Shown: piece after piece, positions 15,060 to 23,167 of the stretch | Position numbering within the stretch: the first letter of the stretch is position 1 | Layout of the letters: every line of letters starts with the position of its first letter | From: an uncultured Gemmatimonadota bacterium | GTDB taxonomy: Bacteria > Gemmatimonadota > Gemmatimonadetes > Gemmatimonadales > Gemmatimonadaceae | Direction: 5' to 3' | Assembly (NCBI GenBank): GCA_903900795.1 | Contig: CAIUOO010000117.1 | Span: 1 to 34,649 of the forward strand | Length of the DNA: 34,649 nt | Notes under the pieces: generated by a model | What the model saw: the letters and a program-made list of their open reading frames with translations, nothing else | Database searches by the model: none | Told to the model about the DNA's origin: nothing | Made by a program: the position numbers and the translations under genes

Positions 15060-18055
15060 GCGACGTGCAACGTCCCACCGCGCCACGTCTGTTCCTGATC
15101 GATGGCTATGCCCTGATCTATCGCGCATTTTTTGCCCTGATGACGCGCCCACTCACGACGAGTCACGGCGAAAACACCTCGGCCGCCTGGGGCATCGCGA
15201 CGTTCCTCAAGCGACTCTTGGTGACGCACAAGCCGGAGTTGCTGGGCTGGGTGCACGACTCGGGTGCGACCTTTCGCGACGACCTCTATCCCGACTACAA
15301 GGCCACGCGCGAGAAGCTTACTGACGAGTTGCAGGCGGACTTCGATCGCGGGCTCGAGCGCATCAATCAGCTGCTCGCCGCTTATAGCATTCCGGTGCTC
15401 GCGGTACCCGGCTTCGAAGCCGACGATGTGATCGGCACGCTCGCGCGCAAAGGGGTCGACGCCGGCTACAACGTCGTGATTGTCTCCGGCGACAAGGATT
15501 TCCAGCAACTCGTGCGCCCCGGCGTGTGGTTGCTCAATCCCGGTCGTGGTGGTCCGGCCAGTGTGGAAGAGCAGTGGGTGGGCATTGAGAATGCCAACGA
15601 CCGTCTCGGTGTGCCGCCCGATCGTGTGATCGACTATCTCGCGTTGGTGGGTGATTCGTCGGACAACGTGCCCGGCGTAAAGGGCATCGGCGAAAAAGGG
15701 GCGCAGGAGCTCATCGCGCAGTTCGGTCCGCTCGAAGAGATCATCGCGCACGTGCACGAGATCACGAAGAAGCGGCCGCGGGAAGCGTTGCTGGCGCAGG
15801 AAGCGGAAGCGCGTCTGTCCAAACAGCTGGTCACGATTCATCAGGACGTGCCGATCGCACTCGATCCGTCCACGTTGCAGATGAGTGCACCAGATACACA
15901 GGCCTTGCGTCATCTGTATCTCGAGCTCGAATTCACGTCGCTGTTGAAGGACTTGGGTGGCACCACGCCGAGCGCCGTGGTGCCAAGCGCCGTGGTGCCA
16001 AGAGTGGCTGCGTCGCCATTTCCGCTGGTGCCGCGCCCGGCGGAGTTGTCGTTCGACACAGATGTGGCCGAGCGTGCGCCGTCGTATGCTCACCGTCCAG
16101 CCGCCCTGGCGATGACCATGGGCGCGAGCGGCGTGCCGGTGTTGGCCGACGCGCGCTATGTCACCGTGGACACTGTGCCGGCGCTCGCGTCACTGTTGAC
16201 GCGCGTGCGCGAGGTCCCCTGCATTGCGTTCGATACCGAGACGGTGCCGGAACCTGGCGCACCGGCTACGATCGATGCCATGCGCGCTACGCTCGTGGGC
16301 TTGTCCATCGCGGTCGCTCCCGGCGAGGCCTACTACCTGCCATTCGCGCATCGCCATGACGACGGGGGCGGCAATCTCGCGTTGTTGTCGGGCGATGCCG
16401 GTATCGCCGGACGACGGTTGAACGCGGGGGTCGAGCTACCGGTGAATCTGCCGGCCTTCGACAGTGAGGCGATAGCGCCGTTGCGCGCGATGCTGGAAGA
16501 TCCGAGCGTGAAGAAGCTGGCGCAGAATGCAAAGTATGACGTGCTGGTGTTACGTGGCGCCGGTGTGCGATTGGCCGGGCTCGAGTTCGATACGATGTTG
16601 GCGAGTTATGTGCTCGATCCGGGCCGCCGTTCGCACGGACTCGACTTGCTGGCGCTCGAATTTCTCGGCCACACCATGACGGCGTACGAGCAGCTGTGTG
16701 GCAAGGGGCGTAATCAGCTGCCGTTTGATGTGGTACCTGTGGACGCGGCGCGCGACTACTCGTGCGAGGACGTCGACATCACGATGCGGTTGCGTGGAAC
16801 GCTCGAGCCGATGTTGGGCACACACGGGATGTCGGAGCTGTTGCGCAACGTGGAAGTGCCCCTGGTTGAAGTGCTGGCCGATATGGAGTGGGACGGCATC
16901 GCCATCGACCTCACATGGTTCGAATCGCTGAAGACGCGATTCAAGAGTGAACGCGAGCGCGTGGAGCAACTGATCTACGCGGAGGCGGGTCAGGAGTTCA
17001 ACATCAATTCCAATCCGCAGTTGCGCGTGATCTTGTTTGACAAGCTTGGCCTGCCGGTGAAGAAGAAGACGGCCACCGGGCCCAGCACCGATGCGAGTGT
17101 GTTGCAGGAGCTGGCCGAGGAAGGGCACACACTGCCCACGCTGCTCATGGAATATCGCGAGATCTTCAAGCTGGAAGGCACGTATATCGACGCGTTGCCG
17201 AAGCTGGTGCATCCGCGCGATCACCGATTGCACACGTCGTTCAATCAGACAGTGGCGGCGACAGGGCGCTTGTCGAGCACCGACCCGAACCTGCAGAACA
17301 TTCCGAACCGTCGTGAACTGGGGCGTGAGATCCGTCGTGGTTTCGTGCCGCAGCCGGGATGGCGGTTGCTCAGTGCCGATTACTCACAGATCGAACTGCG
17401 CTTGTTGGCGCATTTGTCCGGTGACCCGGCGTTCGTGACAGCGTTCAAGGCGGGCGGTGACATTCACCGGCAAACGGCGGCGATCATTTTCGGCGTGGAG
17501 CTGGCCGATGTGACCAGCGAGATGCGTGCCCGGGCGAAGACGATCAACTTCGCGACGATCTATGGACAGGGAGCGCATGCCTTGTCCCGTCAGCTCAAGT
17601 TGCCGCATGCTGAAGCGAAGGCGTTCATCGACACGTATTTCGAGCGGTTCGCGGGGGTCAAGGCGTTTCTCGATCGCTGTGTGGTGGAGGCCAAAGCCAA
17701 GGGGTATGTGGAGACGTTGTTCCATCGTCGACGCTATATCCCGGAACTCAAGGAGCGGAACCACAACATGCGTGCCTTCGGCGAGCGGGTGGCGGCGAAT
17801 GCCCCGATCCAAGGCTCGGCGGCTGACCTGATCAAGATCGCGATGATCCGGGTACACCGGGCGCTGACGAGCGAGGGGCTGGCGTCGCGCATGCTGCTCC
17901 AGGTGCACGACGAACTGATCTTCGAGCTGCCGGCCAGCGAGCAGGCCGTGCTCTCGGCGCTCGTGAAGCGCGAGATGGAGTCGGCGGCAACGCTCGATGT
18001 CCCGTTGCTGGTGGAGATGGGAGTTGGCGATGACTGGGTGGCCGCTAAGTCGTGA
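15056..18055 (+). CDS. polA: DNA polymerase I, with intact 5' nuclease and 3'-5' exonuclease
   Basis: Pol I fills gaps and removes RNA primers. The 999-residue product has three domains. The 5' nuclease (1-300) shows LIDGYALIYRAFF, GFEADDVIGTLA, VSGDKDFQQL and DSSDNVPGVKGIGEKGA. The 3'-5' exonuclease has FDTET (392-396), NAKYDVLVL and YSCEDVDITMRL, all acidic residues present, so proofreading should work. The polymerase has motif A SADYSQIELR (D775), motif B RARAKTINFATIYG (K828, F832) and motif C LLQVHDELIFE (D952). The linker between the nucleases holds a PSAVV duplication, and the exonuclease has a Gly-rich insertion (HDDGGGNLALLSGDAG). The GTG start overlaps the previous stop as GTGA. Confidence 0.97.
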   Translation: MSDVQRPTAPRLFLIDGYALIYRAFFALMTRPLTTSHGENTSAAWGIATFLKRLLVTHKPELLGWVHDSGATFRDDLYPDYKATREKLTDELQADFDRGLERINQLLAAYSIPVLAVPGFEADDVIGTLARKGVDAGYNVVIVSGDKDFQQLVRPGVWLLNPGRGGPASVEEQWVGIENANDRLGVPPDRVIDYLALVGDSSDNVPGVKGIGEKGAQELIAQFGPLEEIIAHVHEITKKRPREALLAQEAEARLSKQLVTIHQDVPIALDPSTLQMSAPDTQALRHLYLELEFTSLLKDLGGTTPSAVVPSAVVPRVAASPFPLVPRPAELSFDTDVAERAPSYAHRPAALAMTMGASGVPVLADARYVTVDTVPALASLLTRVREVPCIAFDTETVPEPGAPATIDAMRATLVGLSIAVAPGEAYYLPFAHRHDDGGGNLALLSGDAGIAGRRLNAGVELPVNLPAFDSEAIAPLRAMLEDPSVKKLAQNAKYDVLVLRGAGVRLAGLEFDTMLASYVLDPGRRSHGLDLLALEFLGHTMTAYEQLCGKGRNQLPFDVVPVDAARDYSCEDVDITMRLRGTLEPMLGTHGMSELLRNVEVPLVEVLADMEWDGIAIDLTWFESLKTRFKSERERVEQLIYAEAGQEFNINSNPQLRVILFDKLGLPVKKKTATGPSTDASVLQELAEEGHTLPTLLMEYREIFKLEGTYIDALPKLVHPRDHRLHTSFNQTVAATGRLSSTDPNLQNIPNRRELGREIRRGFVPQPGWRLLSADYSQIELRLLAHLSGDPAFVTAFKAGGDIHRQTAAIIFGVELADVTSEMRARAKTINFATIYGQGAHALSRQLKLPHAEAKAFIDTYFERFAGVKAFLDRCVVEAKAKGYVETLFHRRRYIPELKERNHNMRAFGERVAANAPIQGSAADLIKIAMIRVHRALTSEGLASRMLLQVHDELIFELPASEQAVLSALVKREMESAATLDVPLLVEMGVGDDWVAAKS
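15959..16000 (+). repeat. 15-base tandem duplication and inverted repeat in the polA linker
   Basis: AGCGCCGTGGTGCCA is repeated back to back (15971-15985 and 15986-16000). GGCACCACG at 15959-15967 can pair with CGTGGTGCC in either copy. The repeat encodes PSAVVPSAVV in the flexible linker between the nuclease domains, so it probably does not disturb the protein. Confidence 0.8.
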
Positions 18056-18203
18056 CGGCGCTGAAACGTGCCGCTTTTCTCGTATACCGGGGTTGCACTT
18101 TGCATGAACTGATGGGCGCTGCGAGAGTCGTTTTCATGTCATGAACCGTGATCAATATCCATAAGTGATTTTCTAGTAATGGGTTACGGTTTTTCGGCAG
18201 GCG

Positions 18204-18219
18204 CAGCACGTATTTTGCT
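18204..18219 (+). promoter_or_regulatory. candidate sigma-54 promoter of the pilin gene
   Basis: CAGCACGTATTTTGCT matches the sigma-54 consensus TGGCACG-N4-TTGCT at every defined position except the first two. The -24 GC-containing block and the -12 GC (18217-18218) have correct spacing. It lies about 110 bases before the pilin ATG. Pilin genes in several phyla are driven by sigma-54 with PilR. The gap 18056-18327 holds no gene that I can see. Confidence 0.5.
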
Positions 18220-18327
18220 TGGGACTATCGGGCATAGCCGCATCGCGGCCAGTGCGCTCCACCGCCACTGCGCCTCATCGCCTGAACCCGGGATGACGAT
18301 GTTCCGGCCCGACCCCGAGGAAGCCCT

Positions 18328-18717
18328 ATGCGACCGTCCCGTTCCCGGCAGGGATTTACACTGATTGAGCTGCTGGTTGTCGTTGTCGTGCTCGGGATTC
18401 TTGCTGCGCTGGCGATCCCCAAGTTCCAGAACACGAAGGGCAGGACGTACGCCGCGGCGCTGAAGAGTGATTTGAAGAATGTCGCGTCGATGCAGGAGGA
18501 CTACTTTTATCACAACGAGACATACGCCAGCAGCGTCGAGGCGCTGAGCTTCGCCAGCACCGAAGGCGTGACCATTCATATTGCCGAGGCGGACGGTCGG
18601 GGTTGGTCTGCCACGTCCACCCATCCCGCTGCCTTTCCGCTTACCTGTGCGGTGTTTTATGGCCAAGCGGCTCCGGTTGGTATGGCCACGGTTGAAGGCG
18701 TGGTACACTGTCAGTAG
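18328..18717 (+). CDS. type IV pilin-like protein (prepilin)
   Basis: The 129-residue product has a nine-residue basic leader ending in G9 and the prepilin peptidase site G/FTLIELLVVVVVLGILAAL, with the conserved Glu at mature position 5. This is a type IV pilin or pseudopilin N-terminal helix. The C-terminal part has two cysteines (in PLTCAVF and VVHCQ) that could close a D-region disulfide loop, and TYASSVEALSF resembles other small pilins. GAGGAAG just before the ATG is one of the few strong ribosome-binding sites here. The mature protein is about 120 residues. No pilus assembly genes are nearby, so major pilin against minor pilin or pseudopilin cannot be decided. Confidence 0.9.
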   Translation: MRPSRSRQGFTLIELLVVVVVLGILAALAIPKFQNTKGRTYAAALKSDLKNVASMQEDYFYHNETYASSVEALSFASTEGVTIHIAEADGRGWSATSTHPAAFPLTCAVFYGQAAPVGMATVEGVVHCQ

Positions 18718-18766
18718 GTGCCTCTACAGCGCCATCACACGAGCACATTAAGATCAGTTAGGAGTT

Positions 18767-19132
18767 GTGAACGTTTTTGAATTCTCTATCGCGACCGAGC
18801 CCGACCCGCAGCGGCGAGCCGCCCGCATGCGCGATGTCACCTTCGCGTCCGGTGCGCGGGAGTTCCGGAAACGCCGAGAGGGGATGATTTACGCGATGGA
18901 CGGCGGGCTGTGGTTGCACCGGCACGTCTGGCTTGGCCGCCCCATGGTGCACTTCGTGAGCACCGACCGGGCGCGGTTGCTGGCGTACGGCGAAGCGGTG
19001 GGGATTCCCGCGAGCCGCCTGCAGTACAAGCCGCTGCGCGATCCGCGCACCGGCGTGCGTCGCGAGGCCTGGCACTGGGATCTTGGTGGTCCTGTGTATC
19101 CCCCGGTGGACGAGCGGCTGCTGAGTGAGTAG
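18767..19132 (+). CDS. small conserved-looking protein, possibly DUF4031-like
   Basis: The 121-residue product starts at GTG (GGAG three bases before, rather close) with VNVFEFSIATEPDPQRRAAR. The central and C-terminal part (LWLHRHVWLGRPMVHFVSTD, LLAYGEAVGIPASRLQYKP, AWHWDLGGPVYPP) has a W/H-rich pattern that weakly recalls DUF4031 proteins (GR..H..S.D...L...A...G....Q...HYD). No signal or membrane segment is present. It may be co-transcribed with the pilin gene 49 bases upstream. Function unknown; the family suggestion is tentative. Confidence 0.6.
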   Translation: MNVFEFSIATEPDPQRRAARMRDVTFASGAREFRKRREGMIYAMDGGLWLHRHVWLGRPMVHFVSTDRARLLAYGEAVGIPASRLQYKPLRDPRTGVRREAWHWDLGGPVYPPVDERLLSE

Positions 19133-19166
19133 CTCGCCGGTCGCGCCTTCGAGCCCGGACTTCAAC

Positions 19167-19201
19167 GGGGATACGAACCGCCGGTTTCCATTCTTATCCC
19201 C
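19167..19201. terminator. hairpin between convergent genes
   Basis: GGGGATA (19167-19173) pairs with TATCCCC (19195-19201), and a nested AACCG-C-CGGTT can form inside. It separates the end of the small unknown gene from the end of the acyltransferase gene and could stop transcription from both sides. No U-tract is present. Confidence 0.45.
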
Positions 19202-19206
19202 AGCGC

Positions 19207-20601
19207 TCAGCGCTCCGCCGCGAGCCGTTCCAGCGCGAAGGCGTCCTGCCGGATGGCATCGGCCTCGGCCAATAGCGTCCCCTGCAGGAGCGGGTCGCGC
19301 CGGAACGCGAAGTAGGCCCGGGCCCGGTCTCGGGCGCGACGGGTGCGGTCTCCGTACCGGAGGTCGCTACTGGCCGACGGCACCAGGCTCAGGAAGAAGG
19401 CGAGGGCCCACCATCCGCCGGTCAGGGACGCCACGAGGGCGGTTTGCACGACATACGCCGCCAGCACGAGCAGCAAACCGACCACCAGCGTCCGCATGGC
19501 TGGTTCGTCGAGGGCCTGCACATTGCGCAGGGCCAGTCGGCGGGCGAGCTGGATCGGCACGAAGTGGGTGATACGCCCCCAGAGGCCGATGGGGGCCGCG
19601 ATCATGGCCAGCATCGCCTCGCGGATCGCGAAGCGCATGCCGGCGTATGCGTCCGCACTGATCGCCAGATCGTGTGGGTCGATGCCCTGGTCACCGAGGC
19701 GTGCGCGGAACGCGCGGACGCGCGCTTCAAAGCCATCGATTCGCGCCTGCAACTCGGCATCGTCGCGCGCGCGCAGCGTGCCATGCACGCGGTCGAGGCG
19801 CCGCAACAGCTCGAGGACACGGCCCAGCGCCGGTGTGCCCTCCGCCACCGATGGCGTCGGTTCGAACAGCGCACTTAGCGTCCCTCCCACCCGTTGCAGG
19901 CGCTCGGCGTTTTCCGGTGAATCGAAGTTCAATGTCACCGCAGCGAGACGTGCGGCGACCAGCTGCGTGAGCGTCGCTACCGACACGCCGGCGTCCATCA
20001 ACGGGTCTACGTGGATCGGGTCGCCGACCTGCATCAATACGCGCGAACGCGGAGCTTCCTTGCGCTCGAAGAGCAGGCCGATCGGGACGATGCGTACGCC
20101 GCGCACGCCGTGCTCCGCATACGCCTGCAGCGTCATGCGGGCCAGTCCGGTGCGCAGCGGTGCAAGTTGGGGCAGATCGTGACTCTTGCCCTCGGGGAAG
20201 ATCACGATGGCGCCCTGTTCGGCGAGCGCCTGGGCCACCGCTTCGAATGAGGACGCGTTCCGTTCGGCATGCCGCTCGGCGTCGGTCGCGGCCGGTGTGC
20301 CGGATTTGCTTTCGTCGCTGGCGCGTCGCAGCGGTACCACGCCGACTGTCTGCAGAAATCTGGTGGCGAGCGGATTGGCGAAGATCGTCGCTTTGGCGGT
20401 GAAGCGCACACGTCGAGGCACCGTGTAGCCCACCACCAACGCATCGATCAGCGCGTTGGGATGGTTGACCGCGAGGAACACCGGTCCGCTTTTCGGCACC
20501 CGCTCGATCCCCTCGGTGAGGATCGAGCGATAGTACCAATGCAGCGCGACCCCGACGACGGGCTTCAGCAGTTCGTAGAGCATCAGTGATGCATCAGTCA
20601 C
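19207..20601 (-). CDS. PlsC-type glycerol-3-phosphate/lysophosphatidate acyltransferase with C-terminal membrane domain
   Basis: The first 230 residues form an LPLAT acyltransferase domain: VNHPNALIDALVV (46-58) with catalytic His and Asp, FTAKATIF (67-74), VVPLRR (88-93) and FPEGKSHD (135-142). The spacing is HX5D rather than the usual HX4D; as I recall this also occurs in fungal Gat1/Sct1-type enzymes. The rest contains a helical segment and hydrophobic spans (LVVGLLLVLAAYVVQTALVA, WWALAFFLSLVP), so the enzyme is membrane-bound. It probably acylates a glycerolipid precursor at the inner membrane. GTG 20599-20601 is the longest start; ATG at 20581-20583 would put two upstream palindromes outside the gene. 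It follows the MFS gene by 27 bases. Confidence 0.85.
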   Translation of the reverse strand: MTDASLMLYELLKPVVGVALHWYYRSILTEGIERVPKSGPVFLAVNHPNALIDALVVGYTVPRRVRFTAKATIFANPLATRFLQTVGVVPLRRASDESKSGTPAATDAERHAERNASSFEAVAQALAEQGAIVIFPEGKSHDLPQLAPLRTGLARMTLQAYAEHGVRGVRIVPIGLLFERKEAPRSRVLMQVGDPIHVDPLMDAGVSVATLTQLVAARLAAVTLNFDSPENAERLQRVGGTLSALFEPTPSVAEGTPALGRVLELLRRLDRVHGTLRARDDAELQARIDGFEARVRAFRARLGDQGIDPHDLAISADAYAGMRFAIREAMLAMIAAPIGLWGRITHFVPIQLARRLALRNVQALDEPAMRTLVVGLLLVLAAYVVQTALVASLTGGWWALAFFLSLVPSASSDLRYGDRTRRARDRARAYFAFRRDPLLQGTLLAEADAIRQDAFALERLAAER

Positions 20602-20621
20602 GCCTGTGCGTGATGCATCAC
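20586..20621. promoter_or_regulatory. pair of TGATGCATCA palindromes
   Basis: The perfect 10-bp palindrome TGATGCATCA occurs at 20587-20596 and 20611-20620 (extended to GTGATGCATCAC at 20610-20621). The centres are 24 bases apart, about two helical turns. They lie in the short gap before, or across the start of, the acyltransferase gene and just after the MFS stop. Paired operator half-sites or an mRNA hairpin are both possible. Confidence 0.5.
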
Positions 20622-20628
20622 GCGTGCG

Positions 20629-21996
20629 CTACACCGCACGAAGATTCACGTCGGCGTCGCGCGCGGCGCGCTCGCCTTCCTGCACGTTGACCTTGGCCAG
20701 AATGGCGCCGCCGATCACGAAGAAGGCGATCACCCAGAGAATGGCGCCGCGGCTGCTGCCCGTCTGCCCGATGGCGATCGCAAACACCAGCGGACCCAGA
20801 ATGCCGCCGAACTTCTCGAACACGGAGTAGAAGCCGAAGAACTCGCCGCTCTTATGTTTCGGTACCATGCTGGCGAACAGCGACCGGCTGAGGGCCTGCG
20901 TGCCGCCCTGCACGAGCCCCACGAGTACGGCGAGAATGTAGAACTCGCGTTCGGTGTGAATGCCGTAGGCATACATGCAGATGCCGGTATAGACCACCAG
21001 CCCGAGGAAGATCGAGCGTTTTGCCCCGAGCTTGCCGGCCAGCGTGCCGAAGGCGAACGCGAACGGAATGCCGACGAATTGCACGAGCAGAATGGCTTTG
21101 ATCAAGGCAGGCCGCGCGATGCCGATTTCCGTGCCGAAGGCGGTCGCCATCTTGATGATCGTTTGAATGCCGTCGTTGTAGATCGTGAACGCGAGCATGG
21201 CAAGGAACGCCTGCTTGTAGTGGCGCATCTCGCGCAGCGTTTCACCAAGTCGGGAGAAGGCGACCGTAAACGGGTTCGCGGTTGATCCCTCATCGGACTC
21301 GACCGTTCGTGGCGGTTCCGGGACGGTGCGCAGCACGGGGATCGAGAAGAGCAGCCACCACACGCCGACCGACACGAACGCGAGTCGCGCCGGCAACGTG
21401 GCCTGATTCGCCGTGATGCCGTCGCCGCTGGGCAGTCCCAGCAGCCCCGGATTGCTGATCCACGCCAGATTGATGGCCAGGAGCAGTCCACCGCCGATAT
21501 ACCCAATGGCGTAGGCCGCGGTGGAGACACGATCGATCTCCTCCTCGGTGGCGATGTGCGGCAGCAGCGCCTCATAGAACGTCATGCTGCCGGTGGCGCC
21601 GGCGATCGAGAGGATGAACAGCGCGGAAGCGAAGAGCAGTTCGCCGCGGTCGATGAAGAACATGCCGGCGGTGGCCACCACACCGATCAGCATGAACGCG
21701 AACAGGAAGCGTTTCTTGGCGGCCTTGAAGTCGGCGACGGCCCCGAGAATCGGGGCCAGTAGCGCGATCACGATGGCCGCGACGGTGTTGGCGTAGCCCA
21801 GCGATTGGGTGGCGGCTTCAGGCGTACGATCAGCGCCCGCCACTTGAATGAAGTAGATCGGGAACACCGCGGTGGTGATCACGGTCTGCATGGAGGACAC
21901 GGCCCAGTCGTACATTGCCCAGGCACGCAACTCGGATCGATGCAGGCCGAGTGCGTTCAACAATCCCTTGCGGGATTCCGTGCGGGCATCAGCCAT
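20629..21996 (-). CDS. MFS transporter, UMF1/Atg22-like
   Basis: The 455-residue product is a 12-span major facilitator. It has the family opening LRAWAMYDWAVSSMQTVITT followed by VFPIYF, a loop-2/3 motif with ADFKAAKKRFL, and two six-helix halves separated by a charged central loop (ESDEGSTANPFTVAFSRLGE). These features point to the UMF1 family, related to the fungal vacuolar effluxer Atg22; bacterial substrates are unknown. The ATG is well placed, with a consensus -10 about 48 bases upstream. It is the first gene of a probable two-gene unit with the acyltransferase and is divergent from a lipoprotein gene. Confidence 0.88.
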   Translation of the reverse strand: MADARTESRKGLLNALGLHRSELRAWAMYDWAVSSMQTVITTAVFPIYFIQVAGADRTPEAATQSLGYANTVAAIVIALLAPILGAVADFKAAKKRFLFAFMLIGVVATAGMFFIDRGELLFASALFILSIAGATGSMTFYEALLPHIATEEEIDRVSTAAYAIGYIGGGLLLAINLAWISNPGLLGLPSGDGITANQATLPARLAFVSVGVWWLLFSIPVLRTVPEPPRTVESDEGSTANPFTVAFSRLGETLREMRHYKQAFLAMLAFTIYNDGIQTIIKMATAFGTEIGIARPALIKAILLVQFVGIPFAFAFGTLAGKLGAKRSIFLGLVVYTGICMYAYGIHTEREFYILAVLVGLVQGGTQALSRSLFASMVPKHKSGEFFGFYSVFEKFGGILGPLVFAIAIGQTGSSRGAILWVIAFFVIGGAILAKVNVQEGERAARDADVNLRAV

Positions 21997-22043
21997 GAGC
22001 AGTCTTGGTCAGGAGTCTCGAAATGGGCAGTACTCTGCGGCAG

Positions 22044-22049
22044 ATTATA
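22044..22049 (-). promoter_or_regulatory. -10 element of the MFS gene
   Basis: On the minus strand a perfect TATAAT precedes the MFS ATG by 47 bases. A near-consensus TGGACA lies upstream, but the 20-base spacing is too long, so the -35 is uncertain. Confidence 0.4.
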
Positions 22050-22084
22050 GTCCGTGCTTACACCCACGCTGTCCAGTACGCCGC

Positions 22085-23071
22085 ATGACGTATCTCCATC
22101 TCTCCCCACTGAACAGCCTCTTTGACCCGCTGCGACCCGTGCGTGTTATCGCGGCGGGTGTGGGGTTGTTGACGCTGGTCGCGTGCGAGAACCGCCCGTC
22201 CACGTCGAACCCTGATTCGACAGCAACCGCAGGGGGTCCCCGCACGGCGGACCGCGTCGCCACATCGGTCTCGAGCAACGGGTGGGAGGCCGGTGCCGAC
22301 GCGTTTGTGGTGCTTCCCACGGTGGACGGCGGTCTGATGGCGGGGTCGGTGTTGCGTCCAGACGGCAGCGAGCTGACGGTCGGGGATACGGCCGGTGTCG
22401 CTGTCGCATCGGCCGACGGTCGCATCGAGCTCTTCGCCCGCAGCGGTACCGTGGGCATGGCGCGGCTCACGGTTGAGGCGGCCACCCGCGTGGATGACGG
22501 GTGTACCGCGTGGCCCGTCGCGCGTCTCGCGGTGGACGCTGGCGTCACCGTGGTACCATGGACCGCCGCGTTCGTCGTGGGACGCGTCACGGCGATCCCG
22601 CTCGATTCGATCGAAGGGCTGGCGCCGCGCGACTCTGCGCGCCTCGCCTCTGATCTCACGCGACTCGCGTCGGGGTTGGCTGATGACACCAGCGGCACCT
22701 TTCGCGGACTGCCGTTTGTGGTCTTGCGGGCGTGGCGTACACGTGGGCTCGACACCGCCTTCATCGTGGCCACGCTGGCTCGCCGCGTGAATCAGGAAGA
22801 TGATCCCAAGGAAGAACGGCTGGTGATCGTCGTCGATGCCGTCGGCGACAACGCCAGGGCGTGGACCGTGGCATGGCACGAACGGGCTGCCGGTCATGAG
22901 GAAGATCTGGTGGTGGCCGAGCCCTTGCTCGCCTTCCGGAATGTCGGTGTCCCCGATGTCCGCCTGTTGTTCGGTCGCGATGATGGCGTGGCGCTGGGCG
23001 CCGCCGTGTTGACGCGCGGGAAGACGGGGTGGCGGGTGCTCTGGGAGAGCGCGGTCGCGGGCTGCAATTGA
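22085..23071 (+). CDS. putative lipoprotein, unknown function
   Basis: The 328-residue product has a lipoprotein signal: MTYLHLSPLN, then RVIAAGVGLLTLVAC with C34 as the lipidated residue, followed by a Ser/Thr/Pro linker. The mature part is beta-rich and alternates short hydrophobic strands (AFVVLPTVDGGLMAGSVL, VVPWTAAFVVGRVTAIPLDS), ending VLWESAVAGCN. A second cysteine pair (C in DDGCTAW and the C-terminal one) may be bridged. I recognise no family. The frame is open upstream into the divergent MFS gene, but the ATG at 22085 gives the signal peptide. It ends 96 bases before tex on the same strand. Confidence 0.75.
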   Translation: MTYLHLSPLNSLFDPLRPVRVIAAGVGLLTLVACENRPSTSNPDSTATAGGPRTADRVATSVSSNGWEAGADAFVVLPTVDGGLMAGSVLRPDGSELTVGDTAGVAVASADGRIELFARSGTVGMARLTVEAATRVDDGCTAWPVARLAVDAGVTVVPWTAAFVVGRVTAIPLDSIEGLAPRDSARLASDLTRLASGLADDTSGTFRGLPFVVLRAWRTRGLDTAFIVATLARRVNQEDDPKEERLVIVVDAVGDNARAWTVAWHERAAGHEEDLVVAEPLLAFRNVGVPDVRLLFGRDDGVALGAAVLTRGKTGWRVLWESAVAGCN

Positions 23072-23167
23072 TGCGGCGCTGAGTGCGAGCCCGGACGCGA
23101 TGTGCTGGTCGCGACGGAAAATGCAAGGCGTGGAATTCGGTTCGCCCGACGCGTAGAATCCGCAAAC

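Noticed and set aside
14969-16093. 374-codon minus-strand frame opposite polA
   Set aside because: It is antisense to the 5' nuclease domain and shows no recognisable motif.
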